DNA of 64,000 nt from Streptomyces avicenniae (GCF_000719135.1 NZ_JOEK01000001.1:744001-808000), one strand, 5' to 3'. Positions 35,573-44,739 are shown, counted from the first letter of the stretch. Notes: generated by a model not told the origin, from the letters alone. Numbers and translations: made by a program.

Positions 35573-37084
35573 TTACGACAGGCGGATACGGGGGTCGAGG
35601 AAGGCGTAGGCGATGTCGGCGACCATGTTGAACAGGACGATCGCGCCACCGCTGACCACGTAGAACGCCATGATCGGCATCGGGTCGCCCTCCCTGATGC
35701 CGTCGAACAGCATGCTGCCCATCGCCGACCAGCCGAAGACCTGCTCGGTGACGACGGCGCCGCCGACGATCGTGCCGATGTCGTAGGCGATCAGGGTGGT
35801 GATGGGGATCAGGCCGTTGCGCAGCACGTGCCGGGTGACCACGGCGCGCTCGCTCAGGCCCTTGGCCCGGCCGGTGCGCACGTAGTCCTGGTTCATGACC
35901 TCCAGCATGCTCGCCCGCGTGTAGCGCGTGTAGGTGGCGAGCGAGATGAGGACCAGGGCCAGGGTCGGCAGCGCGAGGTGGCCGAACGAGTCGAGGCCGC
36001 TCTCCCAGAACGTGCCCTCGTAGTTCGGCGTCTCGGCGCCCACGGTCGAGATCGGCCGGTTGTTGACCGAGGCGCTGTAGCTCTGGAACGACGAGAGCAT
36101 CCGGTCCACGAAGATCACGGCGCCGGTGAACACACCGGTCAGGACGGCGGCCGGGATGGCGTTGCGCCGGTAGAGGTCGCCACCGAGGAACCAGCCGATG
36201 GCGAAGCAGATGCCGACCGTGACCAGGAGCAGCAGCACGATCGTGAGCAGCTGCGGGTCGTCCAGCACCGGGTCGAGCGCGAAGTACGCGACGATGCCGA
36301 CGGCGGCGGCGATCAGGGCTGCCTGGAGCGGCGGCTTCCACTCGAGACCGCTGACCAGCGTCGTGAAGCCGATGGCGCCGCCGATGGCGGTCAGCGCGAC
36401 GACGATCGGGCCGAGGCTGGGGTCGGAGAACCACTCGGTGGCCGACAGCACGGACAGCAGGATCGCCATCGCGGCGGTGGAGCTCACGAACGCGGTGATG
36501 CGGGAGCGGCGGTCGCCGACGACGACCCCGCCGCAGAACAGGCCGGTGATCAGCGCGATACCGCCGATGAACAGCGGCGATATGACGGGATCGGCCAGCC
36601 AGTCGTTGAAGTCGAGGGCGAGGAACTGCTTCAGCAGCGTGCCGACCCAGAACAGGGGCAGCGAGAAGCAGACGAACGCGATGAACGTCACGGTCTGGTC
36701 CAGCGCCGAGTACTGCCGCAGCGCGGAGATGACACCGATCGTGATGCCGATGATGATCGCGAGGACGGTGGCGCCGGTGATCAGCTGGAGCGTCGCGGAG
36801 AACGCGGTCTCCAGCCTCGCGTTGACGTCGAGACCCTGGCGGTTCACGCCCAGGTTCCCGGTCACCGCGTCACTGAGCCAGCGGAAGTACCGCACGAGGA
36901 CAGGATCTTCGAGATGCATCCGTTCGGTGATGACGCGGATCGCGCTCTCGCGGGCGGTCTCTGGCAGCTGGCGTGCTTCGGCTAGAGGGTCCCTGACGTT
37001 GGTCGAAAGGATGAAGACCAACACCGAGGCGGCGAGGAAGACCCAGATCGAGACGAAGAGCCGCCGCGCAATGAAGACGAGCAT
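35573..37084 (-). CDS. Peptide ABC transporter permease (OppB/DppB-like), unusually long
   Basis: 503 residues; OppB proteins are usually 305-340. The N-terminal span and motif are normal (FIARRLFVSIWVFLAASVLV), as are GNLGVNRQGLDVNARLETAF and the end with TRASMLEVMNQDYVRTGRAK and the EAA-type loop. Between about residues 165 and 345 there is an insertion with five or six additional hydrophobic segments (PLFIGGIALITGLFCGGVVV, LLTIVLLLLVTVGICFAIGW). It has no stop or frameshift, so it is a real extension. Such long DppB-like permeases exist in actinomycetes, but the role of the inserted bundle is unknown to me. Confidence 0.9.
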   Translation of the reverse strand: MLVFIARRLFVSIWVFLAASVLVFILSTNVRDPLAEARQLPETARESAIRVITERMHLEDPVLVRYFRWLSDAVTGNLGVNRQGLDVNARLETAFSATLQLITGATVLAIIIGITIGVISALRQYSALDQTVTFIAFVCFSLPLFWVGTLLKQFLALDFNDWLADPVISPLFIGGIALITGLFCGGVVVGDRRSRITAFVSSTAAMAILLSVLSATEWFSDPSLGPIVVALTAIGGAIGFTTLVSGLEWKPPLQAALIAAAVGIVAYFALDPVLDDPQLLTIVLLLLVTVGICFAIGWFLGGDLYRRNAIPAAVLTGVFTGAVIFVDRMLSSFQSYSASVNNRPISTVGAETPNYEGTFWESGLDSFGHLALPTLALVLISLATYTRYTRASMLEVMNQDYVRTGRAKGLSERAVVTRHVLRNGLIPITTLIAYDIGTIVGGAVVTEQVFGWSAMGSMLFDGIREGDPMPIMAFYVVSGGAIVLFNMVADIAYAFLDPRIRLS

Positions 37085-37249
37085 GGTGCGCTGACTCCAG
37101 GTGTTTCAGGGGAGGCGGGGGGGCGGACGTGGCGGTGGAGGGAGCCGCCGGACGCGGAGCGGGGCCGGAGGACATAGGCCCCCCGGCCCCGCCCGGCGTG
37201 TGGATGGTGCTGCACGTGCCGGGTGCTGGTGACGTACGCGTCACGCGGT

Positions 37250-37287
37250 GTCCGGTGCGGCGGGCCGGCGGGCCGGCCGCACCGGAC
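37250..37287 (-). terminator. Hairpin between binding-protein gene and permease genes
   Basis: GTCCGGTGCGGC (37250-37261) pairs perfectly with GCCGCACCGGAC (37276-37287), with a 14-base self-complementary loop. It starts 18 bases past the stop of the binding-protein gene on the minus strand and about 165 bases before the first permease. It likely attenuates or stabilises the 3' end so that the binding protein is made in excess. Confidence 0.7.
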
Positions 37288-37304
37288 GGTGCGCTAGGCG
37301 CAGG

Positions 37305-39068
37305 TCAGGACTTGCTCCACTGGTCCGCGTTCCAGGCGATGCCGTTCTGGGACGGGTTCGGGATGACGTTCTCGACGCCCTGGCCCCAGGCGGTGATGCC
37401 CGGGTGCTGGTACAGCGGGATCGTGACCATGTCCTCCCACAGCAGCAGCTCGATCTGGGAGGTCAGCTCGATGGCCTCCTCCTCGACGGAGGTGCGCAGG
37501 ACCTGGTCGAGCAGCTCGTCCATCTCGGGGCTGGAGTAGCAGCCGTTGTTGTTGCCCTTGCCCTCGGCGGAGCACTCGGTCACCGTGCGGTAGGTCGAGT
37601 TCCAGCCGGAGCGGTCGGCGGCGCCGGCCCAGGCGTACATGGCGACGTCGAAGCGGTTCTGCGCCAGCGCGCCGTTGGTGTCGAAGAAGTCGGCGGCGGG
37701 CTGGAAGTCCACCTCGAAGCCGGCCTCGTTGCAGGCGGCCTGGATCAGCTGACCGGCGTCCACGCGACGCTGGTTCTCCAGGGTGCCGAGCACGACCGGC
37801 GTGCCGACCGCGTCCTCTTCCTCAAGGATCTGGCGGGCGCGCTCGATGTCCTGGACACCGAACTCGTCGATCACCGGCTGGGAGGCGGCGACGGCCTCCT
37901 CGTAACCGGAGTCCCAGGGGGCGACGTTCCGGACTTCCTTGACCGTGCTGTCCGGGACGACCGGACGGATCAGGTTGTCCACCAGCTGCTCACGCGGCAC
38001 GCAGAGCGAGAACGCCTGGCGCAGCGCGAGGTTGTCCGCGAAGACACCCTGGTTGAAGTTGAAGTCGAGGTGCTCGTAGGTGTACTCGTCACCGACCTCG
38101 TTGGCGATGCCGGAGGCCGCCTGGATCTGCTGGGCGATGTCCACCGTCGGCTGCGGCTCGATGATGTCCACCTCGCCGTTCTGGAGCGCCTGGACCTGCT
38201 CCTCCTCGGCGATCGTGCGGAACACGACCGTCTCGGACGCCGGCGGCTCGCCCCACCACTCGGGGTTCGCGGTCAGCGTGATCGACTGGTCCGCGACGTA
38301 CTCCGAGACGATGTACGGGCCGGAGGACGGTATGAGGGCCGGGTCCGGCAGCGCGCCGGAGATCAGCCAGCCGTTGTTGTAGAACTCACCGGCGGCTTCG
38401 AGGGGGGCCGGGTCGTCACCCTGGAGGGCGGCGATGAACTCCTCCTCGGAACCGAAGCCACCCTGCTGCGACACGACGTGCGCGGGCAGCATGGCGTTGT
38501 TGCCGTGGCCGGGACCAGCGGTCACCCAGTCGGCGAACGGCTGGTCGTACGCCAGCGTGAACGCCTTGTCGCCGGCCGCGCACTCGGGACGCGCGGTGTC
38601 CTCGACGCCCTGCGTGCCGACCGCGGAGAAGACGCTGTCGAACGTGCCGGACTGGACGGTCCACCACAGGAGGATGTCGTCACAGTCGATCGGGGTGCCG
38701 TCCGACCACACGGCGGCGTCGTTGATCGTGTAGTTCACGGTCAGCGGGTCGTCGGAGACCTTCTCGAAGGTGCCGAAGTCCTCGTTGGGGATCGGCTGAC
38801 CGTCTTCGTTGCCGTACGTCCAGAAGCCGGAGATCACCTGCTCCATGACCTGGCCGTTGGCGGCACTGTTCGCGCCGGCGGTCGCGACGTTCCAGCTCTG
38901 CCACGGCTGCGCCATGGCGTAGGTCACGGTGCCACTGGGGCCGGACGCGCCGGGGCTCTCGCCGCCGTCGTCTCCGCTGTCGTCGTCGCTGCTGCTGCAG
39001 GCGGAGAGGACGAGCACTCCTCCCAGCGCAGCCGCGACGAGCTTCGACGTTCTGCCGAATCGGGTCAT
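37305..39068 (-). CDS. Peptide ABC transporter substrate-binding lipoprotein
   Basis: 587 residues from ATG 39068, chosen because GGAAGG is 7 bases upstream; the GTG at 39083 overlaps that site. The signal peptide ends in a lipobox (LVAAALGGVLVLSAC, Cys about 25) followed by an Asp/Gly/Ser linker. The mature part follows the SBP family 5 pattern: VTYAMAQPWQSWNVATAG, DDPLTVNYTINDAAVWSDGT, and ALRQAFSLCVPREQLVDNLI. It delivers peptides to the OppBC channel at the outer face of the membrane. It is the first gene of the opp operon, under a long AT-rich leader. Confidence 0.92.
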   Translation of the reverse strand: MTRFGRTSKLVAAALGGVLVLSACSSSDDDSGDDGGESPGASGPSGTVTYAMAQPWQSWNVATAGANSAANGQVMEQVISGFWTYGNEDGQPIPNEDFGTFEKVSDDPLTVNYTINDAAVWSDGTPIDCDDILLWWTVQSGTFDSVFSAVGTQGVEDTARPECAAGDKAFTLAYDQPFADWVTAGPGHGNNAMLPAHVVSQQGGFGSEEEFIAALQGDDPAPLEAAGEFYNNGWLISGALPDPALIPSSGPYIVSEYVADQSITLTANPEWWGEPPASETVVFRTIAEEEQVQALQNGEVDIIEPQPTVDIAQQIQAASGIANEVGDEYTYEHLDFNFNQGVFADNLALRQAFSLCVPREQLVDNLIRPVVPDSTVKEVRNVAPWDSGYEEAVAASQPVIDEFGVQDIERARQILEEEDAVGTPVVLGTLENQRRVDAGQLIQAACNEAGFEVDFQPAADFFDTNGALAQNRFDVAMYAWAGAADRSGWNSTYRTVTECSAEGKGNNNGCYSSPEMDELLDQVLRTSVEEEAIELTSQIELLLWEDMVTIPLYQHPGITAWGQGVENVIPNPSQNGIAWNADQWSKS

Positions 39069-39467
39069 CTTCGGGCCTTCCACGGTGTCATGACTTCTGG
39101 TGTGAAGTTGGGCTGAGCTTCCTCACAGAAGTGGGCGCGAACAAGTGCGCCCGGGTGACCGTTGTGCAGCCGAGATGTGAAGCACGCTGACCTGTTATCT
39201 GCAAAATGGCGGATATCGATAAAAAAACGGACATTCGGCATCCGCTCCTCAGAGTCTCCGCGCGTTGACTTTGCATATCTGTTCGCTATGCGTGCGGGCA
39301 GCGGGTGAACAGGTGAGCCACCCTCCCCCCGAGGGGATGGAAACCTGGTGAAGTTGGGCAAAAACGCTGTGGGCCCCCTCGCATCCGTGGTTCGGTGGAG
39401 TCGATGTCTCCGGGGGGCGGTCCTCGCCGCCGCACACCCTCGACTGCGCGCATGCGGGGGCCGACCC
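39069..39467 (-). other. Long AT-rich leader / promoter region of the opp operon (399 bases)
   Basis: This gap is clearly richer in A/T than the genes around it (for example the stretch GATAAAAAAACGG at 39218-39230). It contains two copies of GTGAAGTTGGGC at 39102-39113 and 39348-39359. An open frame of 58 codons on the minus strand (39241-39065) ends in ATGA with the binding-protein ATG, but its codon third positions are only about half G/C, so I do not call it a gene. Promoters for opp and for the divergent DUF2617 gene must lie here; no single pair of boxes stands out. Confidence 0.5.
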
Positions 39468-40040
39468 ATGCTCACCACGATCACCACGACCTTCACCGAC
39501 ACACGGGCCGACGACCTGGCCTGGGCGCTCGGGCGGGAGCCGCTCCCTTCGCTGGCGACCCTCGACCTGCGGCTCGCGGGCGCCCGCGTGGAACTGCGGG
39601 TGCTGGGGGCGTCCCACCAGGTGCTGCTGGAGAGCGGCGAGGGCACCTGCTCGGAGACCGTCGCCTGCATGCCGGGCAGCAACACCCCGCTGCCGCTCGG
39701 TGTCTCCCGGCGCCTCGGGAACTTCGAGTACGAGTTCGCGGCGCGCGTCGAGAGCCTGAGCCCCGGCTCGTTCGCCGGGCGGGCGCAGGAGCTGCTCGCG
39801 CTCGTCGCGGAGCATCCGCACGGGCTCGCGGCGATGTTCCCCGGCGACCCCAACGCGTTCACCGCCCTGCTCGCCCAGCGGCGCGGGGCGCAGGTGCACT
39901 GGCGGACCTGGCACGCGTACCCGCAGGAGCTGTGCCTCGTCGCGACCCGAACTCGCGTGACCGGCGCGACAGATGAGCCCGATTCCACTCCTGTGGGTGA
40001 CAAGGCGAACCCGAGGTGTGACGTAACGTTCGGTTCATGA
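39468..40040 (+). CDS. DUF2617 family protein
   Basis: 190 residues from ATG 39468 ([20 protein letters not shown]); the open frame upstream to 39348 lies in the intergenic region and lacks coding character. The family shape is seen in [40 protein letters not shown] and [20 protein letters not shown], with [15 protein letters not shown] near the end. DUF2617 proteins are about 170 residues, of unknown function, and I recall them next to a membrane aminopropyltransferase in Streptomyces, as here. The stop overlaps the next gene by 4 bases (ATGA). Confidence 0.8.
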   Translation: MLTTITTTFTDTRADDLAWALGREPLPSLATLDLRLAGARVELRVLGASHQVLLESGEGTCSETVACMPGSNTPLPLGVSRRLGNFEYEFAARVESLSPGSFAGRAQELLALVAEHPHGLAAMFPGDPNAFTALLAQRRGAQVHWRTWHAYPQELCLVATRTRVTGATDEPDSTPVGDKANPRCDVTFGS

Positions 40041-40873
40041 TCGACACGTACGACACCGAGCGGTCCGCCGCGGACCGCTCCCGAGCGGCCGTGCTGCCCG
40101 TGTCGGCGGGGGCGGGGCGCTGTGTGGTCCTGGCGGCCGTCTTCGTCTGCGCCGCGTGCGGCCTGATCTACGAACTGGAGCTGATCGCGCTCGCCGACTA
40201 CTTCGTCGGCGACACGGTGACGCACACCTCGGTCGTGCTCTCCCTGATGGTCTTCGCGATGGGGATGGGCTCCCTCGGCGCGAAGCGGCTGCGCAGGCGG
40301 GCGTCGGCCGGTTTCGGCCTGATCGAGGTGGGGCTCGCGCTGATCGGCGGCTCCTCCGCGATCACCCTCTATCTGTGCTTCCTGCTCTTCGGCGAGGCGC
40401 GTCCTGTCCTCTTCTGCCTCTGCCTGGCGATGGGCGTGCTCATCGGCGCGGAGATGCCGCTGCTGATGACGCTGATCCAGCGCATCCGCCGCCAGGACCC
40501 GGGGCGCGCGGTGGCCGACCTGTCGGCGGCGGACTACGTCGGGGCGCTGCTGGGCGGGCTGGCCTTCCCCTTTCTTCTCCTCCCTCTTCTCGGCCGCCTG
40601 ACCGCCGCCCTGTTCACCGGTGTGATCAACGCGCTGGCGGGCGCGCTGCTGGTGCTGTGGCTCTTCCGGGACGACCTGTCCCGCCGCGCCCGGCGCACCC
40701 TGCTCGCGCTGAACGCGGGCGTCGTCGTCGCGCTGCTCGCCGGTGTCACCCTCGTCGCCCCGCTGGAGCGGGCCGCCGAGCGCGCGCTCGACGAGCGGCA
40801 GGGGACGGGCGGCGTGGTCGAGGGCGCGGCGTGCGAGCGGCGGATAAGTGATCCGATCACCGTGTGTGGGTAG
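40037..40873 (+). pseudogene. Membrane polyamine aminopropyltransferase, C-terminal catalytic domain missing
   Basis: 278 residues. At least six membrane spans ([80 protein letters not shown]) match the N-terminal half of the membrane spermidine-synthase-like proteins, which are normally about 500 residues. After [17 protein letters not shown], where the SAM-binding synthase domain should begin, it runs into a short unrelated tail [20 protein letters not shown] and stops. No GGGDG-type synthase motif is present before the next gene. The spans could persist as a stable membrane protein, but the enzyme activity must be lost. Confidence 0.65.
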
Positions 40874-40883
40874 GCTCCGCGCC

Positions 40884-41939
40884 ATGGCCATGGAGCACGA
40901 GGTCTACGTCCCCCTGTCCGCCACCGTCGTGCGCCGCGCGTTCGCCGACCCGGTGCGGGTCGCCCGCTGTGTCCCGGGCCTCCAGTTGGCGGCGGGTGAG
41001 GGGGCGCCACCGGACGCGCCGGGCCCCGACACACCCGCCGTGCTGCGCGGCAGGCTGCGGCTGCGCGTCGGGTCCTCCACGATCACCTACCGGGGCTCCC
41101 TCAGCGTCACGGAGCGTGGCGAGGGGATCGCCGTCGAGGGCAAGGGCGAGGAGGCCAGGGGCGACGGCGCCGTCCATCTGGTGCTGACCGTCGTGCCGCG
41201 CCCGGTGCCGGACGGCTCGGGGACGACCCTGGCGTTCGGCGCCACCGTGGAGGCCGCCGGGCGGCTGGCCGAGGTGGAGCCGGAGCGTGTCGAGGCGGTC
41301 GGCCGCCGCGTGCTGGACCGTTTCGCCGAGACGCTGACCGACGAGCTGGTGCACGAGGCCACGGCCCCGCCCGCCGGGGGCATCGGCGAGCCGGGCGACA
41401 ACGAGCGGGCGATCCCCGGCATCCCGGCCGCGAGCGAGCCGGAGCCCGATCCGGCGCCGGGACCGCCCTCCGCCGTCGAACCGGGCGCCGCAGCCCCGCA
41501 GGAGGCCGCCGAGGAGGACCTGCACGCGCCGGGCGGCATCGGCGGCGAGACCGGCGTGCCGACCGACGCGGTGCTGGGCGGCGACGCGCTGGAGCGCGAG
41601 CTGCTGGGCGGGGCGCTGGACGACGAGCTGGGCGGCGAACTGGCCGACGACGAGCTGACGCCGGAGGAACTGGCCCTGGAGGACGACGACGAGCTGGCCG
41701 CGGTCGGCGCCGACCTCCCCGAGCCCGAGGCGGACTTCGCGCGCCGCACGATGATCGGCCGCAGCGCCGAGGAGGTGGACCACGCGCCGCCGCGCGGCCG
41801 GTACGCCCCCGAGCCCGCGCCGGGCCGTGTGCCGGGACCCTCGGCCGTGCTGCGCTGGGCGGCGCCCGCCGCCGCCGTCGCGGTGGCGGGTGCGGTCCTC
41901 GTCGGGGTCCTGCGCCGCCGCTATCTCGCCGGACAGTGA
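40884..41939 (+). CDS. SRPBCC (CoxG-like) protein with acidic linker and C-terminal membrane anchor
   Basis: 351 residues from ATG 40884, only 10 bases after the truncated gene. Residues 1-150 form a SRPBCC/CoxG domain: EHEVYVPLSATVVRRAFADP, RVARCVPGLQLAAG and RLRLRVGSSTITYRGSLSVT. A long Glu/Pro/Ala-rich linker (about 160-300, EELALEDDDELAAVGADLPE) follows. The end is a single span AAPAAAVAVAGAVLVGVLRR. CoxG proteins are best known with CO dehydrogenase; no such genes are here. A tail-anchored lipid- or ligand-binding role is possible. Confidence 0.75.
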   Translation: MAMEHEVYVPLSATVVRRAFADPVRVARCVPGLQLAAGEGAPPDAPGPDTPAVLRGRLRLRVGSSTITYRGSLSVTERGEGIAVEGKGEEARGDGAVHLVLTVVPRPVPDGSGTTLAFGATVEAAGRLAEVEPERVEAVGRRVLDRFAETLTDELVHEATAPPAGGIGEPGDNERAIPGIPAASEPEPDPAPGPPSAVEPGAAAPQEAAEEDLHAPGGIGGETGVPTDAVLGGDALERELLGGALDDELGGELADDELTPEELALEDDDELAAVGADLPEPEADFARRTMIGRSAEEVDHAPPRGRYAPEPAPGRVPGPSAVLRWAAPAAAVAVAGAVLVGVLRRRYLAGQ

Positions 41940-42003
41940 CCGGGATCAGGCCGTCCCCCGGCCGGTCTGGGTAACGGCGCCTGCCGCTCGTTATCGTCAT
42001 GGC

Positions 42004-42861
42004 GTGACCACCCATGAGACCCAGCGCCACGGCGCCGCCGACCGGGACCCCGCCGCCGGGGAGCCCGGCGTCCTGCTGCGCGCCGGGGACACCGAGCTGA
42101 CCGTCCGTCCCGACCAGGGGGCCAGGTTGTCGTCCCTGCGGATCGCCGGGACCGAGGTGCTGCGCCAGGGCGAGCGGTTCGGCTCCTTCGTGATGGCCCC
42201 CTGGTGCGGCCGGACGCGGGACGGCCGGTTCAGCAACGGCGGCACCGTCCACCAGCTGCCGCAGGACGCGGGCCCGCACGCCATCCACGGCACGGTCCGC
42301 AAGCGCGCCTGGCGCACCGTCGCCGCCGACGCCACCTCGGCCGCCTTCGTGACCGAGCTGACCGACCCCTGGCCCTGGCCCGGCCGCGTCACCCAGCTCG
42401 TGGAGCTGGCCCCCGACGGCGGCGGGCTGACGCTCACCCTCGGCGTGGAGACGCTGGGCGACTCGTTCCCCGCACAGGCGGGCTGGCACCCCTGGTTCCT
42501 GCGGAACCTCGGCGACGGCGGCCGGGACGTCGAGCTGGCGTTCACCCCCGCCTGGCAGGAGGAGCGCGGCGAGGACCATCTGCCGACCGGCCGCCGCCTC
42601 CCCCCGCGCCCCGGGCCGTGGGACGACTGCTTCGGGATGCCGGACGGCGTGGCGGTCACCCTGACCTGGCCGGAGCGGCTGGAGCTGACGGTCACCAGCC
42701 GCGCGCCCTGGGCCGTGGTCTACGACGAGATGGCCGAGGCCGTCTGCGTCGAGCCGCAGTCAGGACCGCCGGACGGGCTGAACAGCGCGCCGCGCCTGGT
42801 CACCGAGCTGGAGCCGCTGGAGATCGCGACGTCCTGGTCCTGGCGCACCCTGGCCCCCTGA
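42004..42861 (+). CDS. Aldose 1-epimerase family protein
   Basis: 285 residues from GTG 42004; the frame is open upstream but VTTHETQ follows the previous gene's stop by 64 bases. The galactose-mutarotase fold is shown by ELTVRPDQGARLSSLRIAGT, FVMAPWCGRTRDGRF, PHAIHGTVRKRAWRTV with the catalytic His, QAGWHPWF with the second His, and CVEPQSGPPDGLN with the Glu base. It interconverts alpha and beta sugar anomers in the cytoplasm. It runs toward pyrE with a 44-base gap. Confidence 0.88.
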   Translation: MTTHETQRHGAADRDPAAGEPGVLLRAGDTELTVRPDQGARLSSLRIAGTEVLRQGERFGSFVMAPWCGRTRDGRFSNGGTVHQLPQDAGPHAIHGTVRKRAWRTVAADATSAAFVTELTDPWPWPGRVTQLVELAPDGGGLTLTLGVETLGDSFPAQAGWHPWFLRNLGDGGRDVELAFTPAWQEERGEDHLPTGRRLPPRPGPWDDCFGMPDGVAVTLTWPERLELTVTSRAPWAVVYDEMAEAVCVEPQSGPPDGLNSAPRLVTELEPLEIATSWSWRTLAP

Positions 42862-42905
42862 CCAGGCGCGGGCCGCGCGGAACGGCTGACGTAGGGTCTC
42901 GTGCC

Positions 42906-43442
42906 ATGAGTGTGCGTGACGAGCTGCTGCGGCAGATCAAGGAGAAGGCCGTCGTCGAGGGCAAGGTCGTGCTCTCCTCGGGCCGGGAGGCCGACTGGTA
43001 CGTGGATCTGCGCCGGATCACGCTGGACGGCGAGGCCGCGCCGCTGGTCGGTCAGGTGATGCTCGACCTCACCGCCGACCTGGACTACTCGGCGGTCGGC
43101 GGGCTGACCCTGGGCGCCGATCCGGTCGCCGCGGCCATGCTGCACGCGGCGGCGGCCCGGGGGCGGCGGCTCGACTCGTTCGTCGTGCGCAAGACGGAGA
43201 AGACCCATGGCCTCCAGCGCCGGGTCGAGGGCCCGGACGTCGCGGGCCGCCGGGTGCTGGCCGTGGAGGACACCTCCACCACCGGCGGCTCGGTGCTCAC
43301 CGCCGTCACCGCGCTGCGCGAGGCGGGCGCCGAGGTCGTCGGCGTCGCGGTGATCGTGGAGCGTGGCGCGGCCCCGGCCGTCGAGCGCGCCGGGCTGTCC
43401 TACCACCGGGCCTTCGACCTCGCCGACCTCGGGCGGGAGTGA
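42906..43442 (+). CDS. pyrE: Orotate phosphoribosyltransferase
   Basis: 178 residues from ATG 42906. The PRPP-binding motif is VLAVEDTSTTGGSVLTAV, and the substrate loop is SFVVRKTEKTHGLQRRVEGP. The family start VRDELLRQIKEKAVVEGKVV and SSGREADWYVDLRRITL are characteristic. It converts orotate and PRPP to OMP in pyrimidine synthesis. A parS site lies 83 bases after its stop. It is a standard housekeeping gene at this chromosomal location in Streptomyces (from memory). Confidence 0.95.
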   Translation: MSVRDELLRQIKEKAVVEGKVVLSSGREADWYVDLRRITLDGEAAPLVGQVMLDLTADLDYSAVGGLTLGADPVAAAMLHAAAARGRRLDSFVVRKTEKTHGLQRRVEGPDVAGRRVLAVEDTSTTGGSVLTAVTALREAGAEVVGVAVIVERGAAPAVERAGLSYHRAFDLADLGRE

Positions 43443-43524
43443 CCCCGCCGGGCCCTTCGCCCGACCGGCGCAGTCCGGACCGTGCCCCGCCCGGCCCGAC
43501 CTGCGGCGATCACGCACCGTAGTT

Positions 43525-43538
43525 GTTTCACGTGAAAC
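43525..43538. other. parS centromere site (ParB-binding)
   Basis: GTTTCACGTGAAAC at 43525-43538 is the exact 14-base palindrome of Streptomyces parS; the 16-base form TGTTTCACGTGAAACG differs from the general consensus at the last base only. It lies between pyrE and fba. ParB spreads from such sites around the origin, so this region is within the origin-proximal core of the chromosome. Confidence 0.93.
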
Positions 43539-43650
43539 GTCCTGTGGGGCGCCCGGGTCGCGACCGGCCGTCTGGGAGGATAAGCGCGACGATGACGTCG
43601 TTCCCCTGATCCTCCGAGCCGTCACGACGCACACATCAAGGAGCGGACAG

Positions 43651-44673
43651 ATGCCCATCGCGACCCCCGAGGTCTACAACGAGATGCTCGACCGGGCGAA
43701 GGCAGGCCAGTTCGCCTACCCGGCCATCAATGTCACCTCGACGCAGACCCTGCACGCCGCCCTGCGCGGCTTCGCCGAGGCGGAGAGCGACGGCATCGTC
43801 CAGATCTCCACCGGCGGCGCCGAGTTCCTCGGTGGCCAGTACAGCAAGGACATGGTCTCCGGGTCCTCCGCGCTCGCCGAGTTCGCGCACATCGTGGCCG
43901 AGAAGTACCCGGTCAACATCGCGCTGCACACGGACCACTGCCCCAAGGACAAGCTGGACGGCTATGTCCGGCCGCTGCTCGCCCTCTCCAAGGAGCGGGT
44001 GGACCGGGGCGAGAACCCGCTCTTCCAGTCCCACATGTGGGACGGCTCGGCCGAGACCCTCCAGCACAACCTGGAGATCGCCGAGGACCTGCTCGCCCTC
44101 GCCGCCGCCGCCCGGATCGTCCTGGAGGTCGAGATCACCCCGACCGGTGGCGAGGAGGACGGCGTCACCCACGAGATCAACGACAAGCTCTACACCACGG
44201 TCGAGGACGCCGTCCGCACCGCCGAGGCCCTGGGCCTGGGGGAGAAGGGCCGCTACCTGCTGGCCGCCTCCTTCGGCAACGTCCACGGCGTCTACAAGCC
44301 GGGCAATGTCGTCCTGCGCCCCGACCTGCTGAAGGACCTCCAGGAGGGCGTGGCCGAGCGCTACGGCAAGCAGGCGCCGTTCGACTTCGTCTTCCACGGC
44401 GGCTCCGGCTCCACGCGGGAGGAGATCGCCACCGCGCTGCAGAACGGCGTGGTCAAGATGAACCTCGACACCGACACCCAGTACGCCTTCACCCGCCCGA
44501 TCGTGGACCACGCGTTCCGCAACTACGACGGCGTCCTCAAGGTGGACGGCGAGGTCGGCGACAAGAAGACCTACGACCCGCGCAGCTGGGGCAAGCTGGC
44601 CGAGGCGGGCATGGCCGCGCGCGTCACCCAGGCGTGCGCCGACCTCCGCTCCACCGGCACCCGCCTGAAGTAG
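43651..44673 (+). CDS. fba: Class II fructose-bisphosphate aldolase
   Basis: 340 residues from ATG 43651, with AAGGAG 7 bases upstream. The zinc and catalytic motifs are ALHTDHCPKDKLDGYV, VHGVYKPGNVVLRPDLL, DFVFHGGSGSTREEI and GVVKMNLDTDTQYAFTRPI. These place it in the class IIA group typical of actinobacteria. It cleaves fructose-1,6-bisphosphate to two triose phosphates in glycolysis. A small DUF3151 gene follows, 66 bases later. Confidence 0.97.
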   Translation: MPIATPEVYNEMLDRAKAGQFAYPAINVTSTQTLHAALRGFAEAESDGIVQISTGGAEFLGGQYSKDMVSGSSALAEFAHIVAEKYPVNIALHTDHCPKDKLDGYVRPLLALSKERVDRGENPLFQSHMWDGSAETLQHNLEIAEDLLALAAAARIVLEVEITPTGGEEDGVTHEINDKLYTTVEDAVRTAEALGLGEKGRYLLAASFGNVHGVYKPGNVVLRPDLLKDLQEGVAERYGKQAPFDFVFHGGSGSTREEIATALQNGVVKMNLDTDTQYAFTRPIVDHAFRNYDGVLKVDGEVGDKKTYDPRSWGKLAEAGMAARVTQACADLRSTGTRLK

Positions 44674-44739
44674 GGCACGCCCGCGGGCGGGCGCGGGAGA
44701 CCGCCGCCGTACTCCGGGACGTGGGGCAGACTGGACGGC

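Noticed and set aside
39065..39241. 58-codon open frame coupled by ATGA to the opp binding-protein gene
   Set aside because: Third codon positions are only about half G/C, against more than 90% in real genes here, and the ribosome site is too close to the ATG. Kept as part of the leader description only.
43443..43524. tRNA or riboswitch in the pyrE-fba gap
   Set aside because: No T-loop pattern or conserved riboswitch core could be found; only parS is convincing.
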